NCBI GenBank assembly: GCA_012295275.1
Contig: CM022670.1
Span: 21,449,146-21,513,145 of the forward strand
DNA: 64,000 nucleotides
DNA from: Chrysomallon squamiferum
Lineage: Eukaryota; Mollusca; Gastropoda; Neomphalida; Peltospiridae
Reading direction: 5' to 3'
Shown here: piece after piece, positions 37,921-49,285 of the stretch
How the letters are laid out: the number at the start of each line of letters is the position of its first letter
Position numbering within the stretch: position 1 is the stretch's first letter
Program-made: the position numbers and the translations under genes
Notes under the pieces: model-generated
The model's database searches: none
Told to the model about the DNA's origin: nothing
The model's input: the letters and a program-made list of their open reading frames with translations, nothing else

Positions 37921-39147
37921 AACATATGAATCGGAAAATCTTTCTGAAAGGCTCAACTGTCATTATTGCACAGAGACCTTTTTTAATAAGTAAGTATATT
38001 TTAAATACTTCACACAAATGTATTTTTGAAATTATAGGCTTTTATAAAAAAAATTAATACCTTAGTTAACAAAGAATGAACGAATAAATGAATGCTTAAT
38101 GGCATCTCCAAAATATTTAATAAACACCTATATGAGTTGTCAAATAGAGGGTTTTTTCTGTACAGATGTTATGAAAGGGAAAACCTGCTGTTTTCATTCT
38201 CTGGATCACTCTTGTTAATTACAAAGAAATATATTACATGATAACACATAGATAATAAGAGCAGCTAGAATGAGAAATAACCTGGTGCTATAATTATTAC
38301 ACTGATGTTGAAGTTCAATTTATTTAGTATTTTATTATAAAATATCTCTCTCTCTCTTTAATTTATCTTTCGTATCTTAAGTCACTGTCTTGTAGTTCAT
38401 TTATTGTCATATATTATATATATATATATGCATCCATGTATACTTGTTAAAATAAAAGAATGTAATATTTTCAGTGAAATCTACATAGAAAAACAATGTA
38501 AGGATCAAAATCCACTGAATATCCGATCCATAAAAGAAGGCACTGTTGTTTATAAACCATGGTGCAGGGAAGCAAGGAACATTGGCTTTGTTAGAAGTAA
38601 GTGGACAAATGTGTTTTAACCCAGTCACAAGCATACACCTCAAATATGACCCACTCTTTTCAAAATATGTGAAACATGCTATAAATGGTGACTTATTCAG
38701 TTTTTCACTTTTATGCAAAAATGTTATTCCTATTCAATTTACAAGATTTCTATCACATTCCTTTGTTTTTTATGTTTTTTTTTTATATGAAATGTATTAT
38801 ATTTTTCAATTTTTATTAGTCAGTGGTACACAATGAAATATATATATATATATATATTTTATCTAAATTTATTTTAGATTGCACAAAGCCCAATTTCCCA
38901 AACGGCAATCTTTTTTGTCCAAAAGGAAATTTGGTTTACAAAACCTGTTACGTTCAATGTACTGATGGATATGCTGCTGAATCTCCTGAAGTAGAATGCT
39001 TGGAAAATGGAAATTTCAGAGGTCACATTCAGTGTGTGCCTAAAGGTGAATAATCTATAAATTTAAAGTGCTTTGAAATTATTGTTTCTATTAACTATTT
39101 TAGCAAGACGATTAGATGATTCTAATTTTTTTTTAAATTTATTTGTA

Positions 39148-39198
<51 letters not shown>

Positions 39199-42100
39199 AT
39201 TATTATTATTATTATTATTATTATTTCAGAAACTTCAGAAATGCCTAGTAAAGGATCAGAATCTGATGTGGAGATGAATAATCACTTAAATGCAACTACA
39301 AATGAGGCTCATGAAGCAGCACGTGCAGGTAAAATCTTAAATTTAATTTTCTGATATGAATTTAGTGGATAAAATTTGAAAGTTACTCTCAGTGCATCTT
39401 CACATAGTTTTACAGGGTATCGTCTACATTGTTAGATTTTTATCACCATAGGTTTTTAACTCACTTTTATGAAAGTCTACAGTATTTTGCTACACACTCG
39501 TACATATATTATAAAATAATTCTGGGAGTCAGTTGTAAACATTTTTTCTTTCTATTATAATACTTGTTTTGGTTCCTGCTTGTAAAAATGAGAGCGAGAG
39601 AAAAAAAAAGAAGAAGAAAATAAATCAAACTAACACAACTGAGGTTTACTTTTTTGTTTATTGATTTATTTTATTTTATTTTTTTTTTGGTTTTACGTTT
39701 CTTCCCAAAAAATTTAATGGAAGTCAGACATTTAATCTGTGTAAAACTGTAGGCTGAAAATATATTTTTAACAGGTTTGTAACACATCTCAGATTAAGTT
39801 ATAACTTTATAATGTTTGACAGTTTAGGAAAATGCAGCTATCAGCAGTCAGCCATTTGCTTGGATCTCAGTATGACTTGGTATTCCTCTAGCTTAGCACT
39901 TACAGTACAACAAATAAAGATAGGTAATTAAATGCAACACATTGATTAAGAGCATTAATAGATGTTTCATATCAGCTTTCTCATGAAGAGTTTATAGTTT
40001 GATAAACAAGGTAAGAGGCAATGGCTGTAATGGGAAATACCTCAGTGAGTCATCTAATGAGAGTGGATTCTTAAACCTGTCAGGTTTGGTGCTTCAGAGT
40101 GTTGAACTGCATGTTGTTGACTTTAGGATGATTTGAGAACTTCTGATGCTGAAATCTGAGGGCAGAAACTAGTGATCATTAACATTTAAATATAGCTGCA
40201 TGCACACAAAGTTCAAGGAATTAAACATATTTCTGGATAATCTGATGGTGAAAATTATTCATATTTCATGAATGTATTTGCTTGGGCCATGAAGAGCAAA
40301 CCAGATGGTATTTTTTTATGTCAAGTAGCAATTTATTAAAAAAAAGAAGAGAGAATATCTCTTCATCTTATGTGGAAGGCATGCTTATTACTTCAAACAT
40401 ATCTACAACTTAGCTGTTCAAAGAGATTAGTAATTAAAACACTTGAGTATGACTGGAATAAATGTCCCTCAGTTTAAATTACACACTTGCAATTATTAAA
40501 CACCAGGATACATTTCAAGAGAATCTTATGAAGTTATGAAGACAACAAAAGAGTTCTGATCCCTAAAGAAGATTATTGCAAAATTATCATTAAACTGCTG
40601 AAAATTCTCACCAGTGTTGTCTTCTTAAGAAGTTTGACAGTCTTCAGTGCAGAGGCAGTGCAAGCTATCTCCTACTTGGTGCTCCTTCCATGCTGACAAT
40701 TTACAGAACATGTACTCACTGAAAGTAATTAGGCCAGAGTTACTTATGGTCCCTGGGAAACCTAGGCATCCACAGAGCCAAAGGTCTGTGATACTGAGTA
40801 AATGCTTGTGTGTACATTAGAAGATAGTAATACAACTGAGTAGACTGTTGAAATCAAATCTATTCAGCTTCAGAGGATCTATTGGGTTCTGGTGCATGCA
40901 CTGACTTCTTTCTGAAATTCTGCATCAGAGAATGGTATACATTGTAGTGCCAGTTCTTAATTAAGATATTGATCATGTCAATGAATGTGGTAACAGTGAC
41001 ATATAGAGTACTGCAGAAAGATGACATTCTCAGTGGTAAATACTGATGCAACCAAACTGTATTCTTCAAATGACTTTCACAGTTATTCAACTTAATCTAA
41101 CTGTGCAGGTTTTACCAAATACAACTGTTCATGTTCCAAGTGAACTAATCATTGCTGGTGTTTCAAAGCGAAGACACAGTGCAACTCTAGGTGTCACTCA
41201 GCACTGCCATGTACAAGAACTCTCTCCCAAATGCAGATCATATCTTCCTGATAATTAACACTAAACAAGACACTATATATGTATGTGCTGTGCTTCTGTT
41301 TTAAAATGTTGTTTCATTAAAAATGTATTTTAATTTAGAAACATTGGTGTTGTCATTTACACTGGATTTCAGGAACATCTACATATTTCTTGTAACACTT
41401 ACATATAATCTGTTTACACTCATTTAATTTTTTAATTTGTTATTTCTTTTTATATCTAATTTCTTTTTTTTTTTTTTTTTTTTTTTTTAGATAGTTCTTC
41501 AGGTTCAGATAAAACAAAGATTGTCATTGGGTGTGTTTTTACAGTTCTTGCTGTTTGTGTTTTGGCTGCTATCATTTGGTACAAGAAAAGGAACAAGAAT
41601 CTAAATTCTGGTAAGTGAAAAACATACATTAAAAATATGTACTGAAGGTAAAATGTTGTAATTATATTTTTATATTGATAATATTCAGTGTTTTAAAAAA
41701 GTGGTTTTAAACAAGAATACTGGATTGTTAATATTTTCACAGTTGTTTTGTTCATTGGTTAATTCAGAGACCTAGATAAAAGTTGCTGTACAACATATCA
41801 AAAGCATAAACATTACTTATTATTTTATGATTCTAATCAGTTTTTGTTTTCACGTACTCACACAGAATGCAATGTAGGTGTTTGTGTGTGTGTGTGGGGG
41901 GGGGTCTTTAATGTATCCTTATTATCTTAAGTCACTGTTCTGTTACAATTTTTTAGAAAGCATATCACCATTTGAATCCACTTCAACATTATCAGCCTCA
42001 TCATTATCAGCACATTCTGCAGAAGACAAACCACCGTTACTGCAAGGTGTTGGGTCAGAAGATGAAGATAAGCAGGAACTAATGACCAAAGTGGAGATCC

Positions 42101-44569
42101 CAGAAACAGCTTTCCCCGAACTAACTAGTGATCAGCTTCATTCACAGCCTTTGCTGCAGAGATTTCAGGTACGAATGATTGAGAGATAAATGAACGAAAA
42201 CAATAATCGAAGAATGGAAGATGACTGGATGGATGGATGAATGTACAAATCAACCAATATCTGAATAAATAATATTTGCTGAACAAGATCTCGTTTTAAC
42301 AATTTTTAAAATATATTAAATATATGTATCTTTTTCTCATCACTTAGCTGCAGTGGGTATTCTATATATGCGTTCCCATAGAGAGGGAAAACATTAATTA
42401 TGTCCTATGATAAGCGAGTAACTGGTCGCTGGCTGGAACTGGAAATAGTCTAATAGTGAACAGAAATGTAACAATGATAATGAATTACAGTTATAGATTT
42501 GTTTGCAGCAGGAAAGTGGACAAGGGAGTCGGCAGGCGGCTGAAGGACGTTCAGAAGTTGCTTGTTTTAATGAGGAATGTCCACCACCACCACCGTACAC
42601 AGCATTTGTTCATTTTCCAAGCCTGGATAGCTGTGTGACAGACAATGTCAACCAGGAACCATTCGGAACATGTATGTTGTGTATAATTGTATGTGTTGTT
42701 TATGTGAGCAGAGTAAAATACTCCAGTATAATTCTAGAAAAATAAACACGTTAATTTGAATTGCTATTAAGCATTTTTCACTCCATGCTATTACTGACTG
42801 CACATAAACTAGACTCTATAAAGTTGTTTTGACCAAATTATGACATTATAACAATTAAGACTATGGCATAATAATAAACTGTTCAGACTTTGTTATGACA
42901 TTGTTAACAGTTTAGATTGTATTATGTCATTATTAACAGTTTTGGTTAAATTATTAATAATTTAGACTGTGTTATATCTTTAGTTAACATTATTTAGTTA
43001 ACATAATTACTGTATTGCTTATTATTTTTCAATTTAATTATTTTAGTTTCTTTCTCAATTTATTTTATACAGGTTTTTATTTTTTATATTATTTATTTAT
43101 TTATGTATTTATTTATTTGTGTACTTATTTATTTATATATTATTTAATTTTCAATTACAGCTGCTTGTGATGAGACAGATCCAAAAACGCGTTATGAAGT
43201 TCCTGGTGAAGGTAAATAAGTTACTCCTTTTTATTTTAGTGATGTTCAGAAAAATCTCCTAAGGAGCTTTTGAATGTGAAAATACCCTGCTAGAACAGAT
43301 ATCTGATCCAAAGGTGGCCCAAATCAGCCATCATCTGGCAAAACAACTGGCTTGCAAGTGGAATGCCAGTTCTCAGCCAGTTCTGGTATCACATCTGGAA
43401 AGAACAATCAAGAGCTGGCAACATCTGGCAAATCTTTTGGTATGGCAGGCTGAGTCACTTCAAACCTTGGAATATGTCCACCATAATTATTTTGCATTAA
43501 TTTTTCAAATCAAGGATAGGAATCATCAGGAGGAGTTAAAAAAAAAAAAATTATTTCAAAATTACAAAATGTTATTTCAGTTTTACATGTAAAAATTCTT
43601 TTTGGCCTTGCAACATTTGATCTTGATCAAAACAACATTATAGGATCAAACTAAGAAAATAAATTTCAGAAATTTGATAGGAAGTGGAGCAGCATTATAA
43701 CCAGCTTCAGTATATATTGTGACCACAGAATGGTATGAAGCTCAACAAACAGGGATGAATCTGTATCATAAAATCACTAGCATAACCGATACTTTTCACC
43801 TTTTTTTCCCGATTTGTCAAGTAATGTAAAACCTTTTACCGAAAGATCACAGTGCCTTGGCTCTGTAGTTAAGTGCAGATGTATGATCATGTAAAAAAAA
43901 AATATATATATATAAATAATAATTAGTATTATAATGTATATTCAAATACACAGGGTATATTCAGTCATCCACAGCATTTAAAATAAAACATCCACATGTC
44001 AGTGACATTATACAGTAAATAATAAAATCAAACTATATAATTCTGATGCATAAAATGTCCTTATTATATATTAATCCATTGTTTACAGAAACATGGATGC
44101 CTTTGATTTTATCAGATTCTGTGAGAAATCTAATAGTTACTAATTGTGCGGATTAAGATGGAGCAAAAGAAGGTCTGCAGAATGTACATTTTAAAATGAA
44201 GCAGATTCCCAGGCCAATCTAAATTTGTGCAGAACCCCCTCCCCAAAAAAGATAATTTTAATATACACAGTGTAAATAAAAACTTTTTATTCCATGTTTA
44301 CACAGTGAAATAAGATGTGAATTTAATGTTTTTAAGATTCTGCAGAATGGGATGTTAATGTTAGTGTTATCACTGTGGCAAGACCAACATGGGCCAGGTC
44401 TGTACCAATGTTGGCATTGTCTGACCGTTGAGAGAAAAAAAGTTAAATTTTGGTACTACATGATAATGTTGAACTTGGCCCACAGCTGGCCTAGATCATA
44501 CCAGGTCATACCAGATGATTGCCAGCCCTGAGCCAGATTTAGAGGTTAGCTTGACTATATGTATATATT

Positions 44570-44605
<36 letters not shown>

Positions 44606-45916
44606 CTCATCAACACACACACAGATACACACACACACACAAAGACAAACATATTTAATTATTACTTTTTATCTTTTTTATTGTTTTTTATTTATTATTA
44701 TTTTATAATATTAGTTTAAAAACACTTAAGTTATTTACTTTTACGTTTTTTTTTTCTTAAATTTATTTAGCACTAGAAAGAATACAGGAAAGGATGCCAG
44801 ATTATGGTAAGAATATTTTTCATTATATAATAATTTGTATATTACTAAGAACTGTGTGTGAATGTTATCTTTATAAGTAATAACAAGAGGAATATGTTTA
44901 ATATACTGTTGTTGTTGTTAATAATTCTTTGTGTTTCCAAGAGAATGAAAGAAGATAGAAGGGAGATAGAGGGGAAGAGAGAGAGAGTGAATGAGTTTGC
45001 ACAATTGTCAGTCTGACTGCATATATAGGTTTGTTACAGATGGGGAAATGCAAACTATCTATTTCATTTTAAAGTTCAGAATACCTGAAAGAGACCTATT
45101 TAAAACCAAAATAGTGTAACAGTTTAGTCATTATTATTTACAAATATTGTTTTCAAAACAGGTGAAGCTGATATGTGTCAGTTTGGACTTTCCAAACTTA
45201 ACGATAGAAAATACAAATGGTTTTATTTGTCACTAAAATGGTTATCAGATGTTCAGAAGGAACTGGAAAAATACGAATGTGTGCATGGCTTAGCCCTAGC
45301 CATTTTAAACGTTGAACCAGATGAAATCAATCACATTGTTGGGTAGGTTAATAAATGAAGTACTTTATATAATTTTGTACATAGATGTGTTTATAAGAAA
45401 ACTCCTACATACTGGGGGTATCTTCATTTTGTAATGGTACGGGTAAATTAAAATAATAGTCTACTTTGCATTCAGAAAAGTTTTATCCATTATATTTGTC
45501 AACATTAAATCTCGATGAAGTTTTAATTTTTTAAAATGTTTTTATAACTAAATTCATAATTCATTATGCTTGTTAGTATTTAATTTCCTTATAAGTAAAT
45601 TCATAAACTCATTATGTTTGCTAATATTAAATTTTGTGTGAGGTTTTGTTTTAAATATGAATGTCTTCATGAAGCATCATCATCTTAAGAATACTGAGAT
45701 TTGATATCTTCATCTCTTTTCAGAAGAAGCTATTCAAATCAGTCACCATTTGATGCATTATTCAACAAGTTCTGCCATCACAACAAGAAGCTTGGCCATC
45801 TGGTGATGTATTTCTCAGAACCAACCAACAAAAGATGTGATATTTTAGAAAAGATCAAAGAAATCCATCCTGAATGTCCATTTTGTACTCAATATTATCA
45901 AGCCAACAACATTTAA
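37921..45916 (+). CDS. Single-pass receptor: sushi/CCP, TM, death-like domain (5' end missing)
   Basis: Exons by splice consensus and continuous phase: 37921-37989 (least certain), 38475-38596, 38878-39045, 39230-39328, 41491-41610, 41957-42168, 42509-42671, 43161-43211, 44771-44806, 45162-45342, 45724-45916 (TAA). Extracellular part: a cysteine-rich stretch (LNCHYCTETFF, EKQCKDQNP, YKPWC), then a six-cysteine sushi-like domain from NCTKPNFPNGNLFC to GHIQCVP, then an acidic linker with N-glycosylation sequons. Membrane span: IVIGCVFTVLAVCVLAAIIW, followed by KKRNK. Cytoplasmic part: Ser-rich and acidic linker, PPPPPY (WW-domain ligand type). The last about 105 residues have helical periodicity like a death domain: LALAILNVEPDEINHIV, then SPFDALFNKF and LGHLVMYF..DILEKI. 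The gene is not a known named family to me; a role in innate or apoptotic signalling is inference. No start codon or signal peptide was found. Confidence 0.75.
39147..39226. repeat. (ATT)n microsatellite abutting a receptor splice acceptor
   Basis: About 26 ATT/TTA units with one interruption. They end three bases before the TTTCAG acceptor of exon 39230-39328, so the repeat forms the polypyrimidine/branch region. Confidence 0.95.
39329..41490 (+). other. Receptor intron with no supported gene
   Basis: A 2.2-kb intron. Open frames at 40860-41090 (minus) and 41046-41258 (plus) overlap and have no recognisable family. The surrounding sequence from about 40500 to 41260 is less AT-rich than its neighbours and may be an old insertion. 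The intron ends in a 28-base poly-T directly at the acceptor of the membrane exon. Confidence 0.5.
43212..44770 (+). other. Receptor intron with palindrome-rich segments
   Basis: No exon is seen. Two less AT-rich segments, about 43314-43450 and 44380-44535, are full of CTGGCAA, GCCAG, TTGGC and GGCCAG words that read as partial inverted repeats. (TG)n at about 44571-44595 and (CA)n at about 44612-44640 follow. Confidence 0.5.
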
Positions 45917-46325
45917 AAAAATGTACATATGTGGGAGGTAACATAGCTTACATGTTAGAATGTCCACAGGTCAAAATGTTCACTTGATAAAACATCCCCA
46001 TGCAATTTCAGTATCTTGTTTGTGAATGGTAAATAGGCCACTTTTCAGCAGTCATTATGTTTTGTGACAGTCTCATTTTATTGTCATCTTTTATTACTAT
46101 GTATATGTATGACAGGTCACACAAAACAAGTGATATAAATATTGTTTTTCTTGGTGGTCATGTATGGTTCTTCTTTGACGTTTTTTGAATTGTCAAAGAT
46201 ACATTTAAAAGTGTCTCATTTATAATCATTTCATTGCTACATGTTTTCCTGTCAATGGGAACATGTACATAATAGATCATTTTAAGCTAATGGAATTAAG
46301 ACATCAGCTTTCCTTTTTGATGTCA

Positions 46326-46531
46326 TTTTTATTAATAAAAAAATAAAAAGTAAAAAGTAATTTTTATTCAAGAAAAAATAAAAAGTACAAATTAATTTTT
46401 ATTAATGAAAAAATAAAAAGTACAAATTAATTTTTATTATTGAAAAAATAAAATATTTAAATTAATTGTTATTAGTGAAAAAATAAAAAGTAGAGATTAA
46501 TTTTTATTAATGAAAAACTATAAAGTACAAT
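46326..46531. repeat. ~35-bp minisatellite, about six copies
   Basis: Repeated TTAATTTTTATTAATGAAAA, then AATAAAAAGTACAAA, with small differences. It begins about 410 bases after the receptor stop codon and so lies within or just after its 3' UTR. The units contain many AATAAA signals. Confidence 0.92.
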
Positions 46532-46984
46532 TCACAGTCACAACATTTCTGACTGAACAATGTGGACATTTTTGTGTGGCTTTGTTAACTACACATATGT
46601 GTGGTGGCATAGGATAACCAGTGGAATGTTACACAATGTAATTTTGAGTTACAGCCTATTAATGCAGAGAAACCTTCTCTGAAAACAGGTAATTCTTTGA
46701 TACGAAATCTGTAATTATTCTGAGAGTTTTGATCCAATTTGGATAATTCAAAAAGTATTTTGATCAGTACAATGTGGTTTATCTTATTCCACTAAAAACC
46801 TGAGTTTTGATAATTTTCGCCACATAGACTGGTTATCCTATGTTGCCAGACATATTTTGTTTATAAAGAGAAATGAAAGAGAAATCTCATATATAAATTT
46901 ATGATTCTGTGCTCTTTCTTCCCTCACCATACTAAACAGGCTGTAAGGCCAAACTACTAGTACAGTGTAACTATGTCATGCCCC

Positions 46985-47105
46985 ACAACTAGTTTGTCAA
47001 ACGTTGTGGTATGTACTGTCCTGTCTGTGGGAAGGTGCATATAAAAGATCCCTTGCTGCTTATCAATAAGAGTATCCACAAAGTGGTGGCAGCGGGTTTC
47101 CTCTC
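46985..47105 (+). mobile_element. SINE-like fragment (CATATAAAAGATCCCTTGCTGC family)
   Basis: The words TTTGTCAAACGTTG, GTCCTGTCTGTGGGAAGGTG, CATATAAAAGATCCCTTGCT and GGCAGCGGGTTTCCTCTCTG occur in that order. I recognise this as the 3' part of a dispersed element very common in molluscan sequence; this is recall and was not checked by search. A degraded relative is at about 54010-54125. Confidence 0.65.
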
Positions 47106-47576
47106 TGATATCATATAAAACCTATCACAGATGTACACATATTAATACTGATATGTTAGTTTATTACTAATAATATAGATTTTATTTGTTTGCTTCATTT
47201 GGAAAAAAGTCCCGTCTTTTGGCTTTATTTTGTCATTCTCTTTCTTTGGTTTTCTTTTCTGATCATTCACTCAGCTGTGATTTTTTTTTTTTTTTTTTTT
47301 TTACTAAATTCTGGATGTCTTTCAAACAAACATAAATTGTTTTTTAAGAATTTTTAGCTTCCAAAATGTTTTGTAAAAAATCTCCTGTTGTGTAATGGTT
47401 TTGGTTTGAATCACTTATTTGAAAAAGTTTTGCTAAAGGATGAAGATTCTAGAGTATTGCTTCAAAAGGGTGGTATATTGAAAGAGGAGACCCTCAGACT
47501 GTCACGTGACAGCAGTAACCAGACTTAAGTGCCTCCCACTAGGAGTCCTAGTAGCTGAAATGGAATTTTGACATTT

Positions 47577-47865
47577 CAATAGCTGGGCATTTAAGAATGA
47601 ATAAAACTGAGGCAAAATTTATGCAGCATTTCTACTGGCCTGGAATATGTCAGGTTGTAGTGCAGTTCTGTAGAAACGTGTTACAAATTTTGACTGTTTG
47701 GTGAAGGAAATCCATCAGTAAAATGTGTCCCACTTGATCTTGAACCTGCATTTCAAATGCCATTTAGCTGCATTTTGATTGGTTCTGTTTTGACCATTGC
47801 CTGAGTCTAAATCTGGTTTTCACTATTCAGTGATAAATGTGGATACAAAAATAAATAAATAAATA
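47577..47865 (+). pseudogene. Broken Gypsy/Ty3-type integrase fragment, copy 1
   Basis: In one frame the plus strand reads IAGHLRMNKTEAKF, then MQHFYWPGI and CQVVVQFCRN, then a stop. This matches the HHCC zinc-binding region of retrotransposon integrases, which typically reads AGH..K...FYWPG..C..C. Two frame changes later, VPLDLEPAFQMPFSCILI and PLPESKSGFHYSV match the start of the integrase core (PF..vlvD.vGPLP.s.sG). Stops and frameshifts show that it is non-functional. No reverse transcriptase, LTRs or other parts are seen. Confidence 0.72.
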
Positions 47866-48996
47866 AATCAATAATAGCGATATTATTGAACCAAGCTGGA
47901 GTTAGCCAGGTGTTCTGATTCTCACGTCAGACAGTATTTACCAATCCTGTTCTTAATACAGGCAGGTAACCTCTGACAAAAAAAAGAGAAGATATTGTTA
48001 TCTTTTCCCTAGATGTGAAGGTAGCAAATTTTGTTACAAAAGTTAATCTTTTAAAAAGTCATTGGCAGTCTCATTGACAGATGTTTCTGCTTTTGTAACT
48101 TTTATTTATTGAAGTAATGTTATGCACAAAATTAAATGTGCTACATATACTGATGATATGATATATAATCTTGAATCAAGTTTGTTGAGAGAGTTGTTGG
48201 TCACAGAAACACATTCCCTTTGGTTGTGACAATTTTAAAAATTTGTTAACTTGTTATTTTTTAATCGACAATTGACAAGCAACTGTGATAGCTGCTTTAC
48301 TGTTAACTGCAGAGTTGTTTTCTCTTGTGTTTTCAGTACCTAGCAGTCTTCAGCCTTGTTTGAACTAAGTGTAATTACACTTCATAAAATCAGTTATAAT
48401 TCTAGTTATTGGTAATTAATAATTACTTTTAGTTTTGTGACTCTGATCAGTAAATAATAATAAGTACAGATGAGCCATTAATTCTTAGCATATGATGCTG
48501 CATCCCACTTCAAAAAGAAACCAGATAAGTTTTTTTCCATTTTTTAAATGCAAATTTGGTATCCTTTATCATTTAAAAAAGAAAACAAAAGTATAAAAAT
48601 GTAATATTTATTAAATGAAATATTATTATTATTAATATATATATCTTTTTTATCTCCAGTGTACCATATCACGTTTGAATAGTGTGCTAGGTATTGCCTT
48701 TTTCTAAAAGTTAAAAAGATTATATATATATATAGATAGATTAGTAGTATTAATTGTTTGATTAAATAATATTTTTCTTTAGATTACTAAACATAAAAAA
48801 TCTCCTGTTGTGTAATGGTTTTGGTTTGAATCACTTATTTGAAAAAGTTTTGCTAAAGCATGAAGATTCTAGAGTATTGCTTCAAAAGGGTGGTATATTG
48901 AAAGAGGAGACCCTCAGACTGTCACGTGACAGCAGTAACCAGACTTAAGTGCCTCCCACTAGGAGTCCTAGTAGCTGAAATGGAATTTTGACATTT

Positions 48997-49285
48997 CAAT
49001 AGCTGGGCATTTAAGAATGAATAAAACTCAGGCAAAATTTTTGCAGCATTTCTACTGGCCTGGAATATGTCAGGTTGTAGTGCAGTTCTGTAGAAACGTG
49101 TTACAAATTTGGACTGTTTGGTGAAGGAAATCCATCGGTAAAATGCGTCCCACTTGATCTTGAACCTGCATTTCAAGAGCCATTTAGCTGCATTTTGACT
49201 GGTTCTGTTTTGACCATTGCCTGAGTCTAAATCTGGTTTTCACTATTCAGTGATAAATGTGGATACAAAAATAAATAAATAAATA
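48997..49285 (+). pseudogene. Broken Gypsy/Ty3-type integrase fragment, copy 2
   Basis: The same fragment as at 47577-47865, carried by the second copy of the tandem duplication, with a few substitutions (for example TTTGCAGC for TATGCAGC). It has the same inactivating stops, so the damage predates the duplication. The 84-residue open frame on the opposite strand (48922-49176) is a shadow of it. Confidence 0.7.

Noticed and set aside
40860-41258. Opposed open frames of 76 and 70 residues in a receptor intron
   Set aside because: No family resemblance, no splice continuity with the receptor, and they overlap each other on opposite strands.
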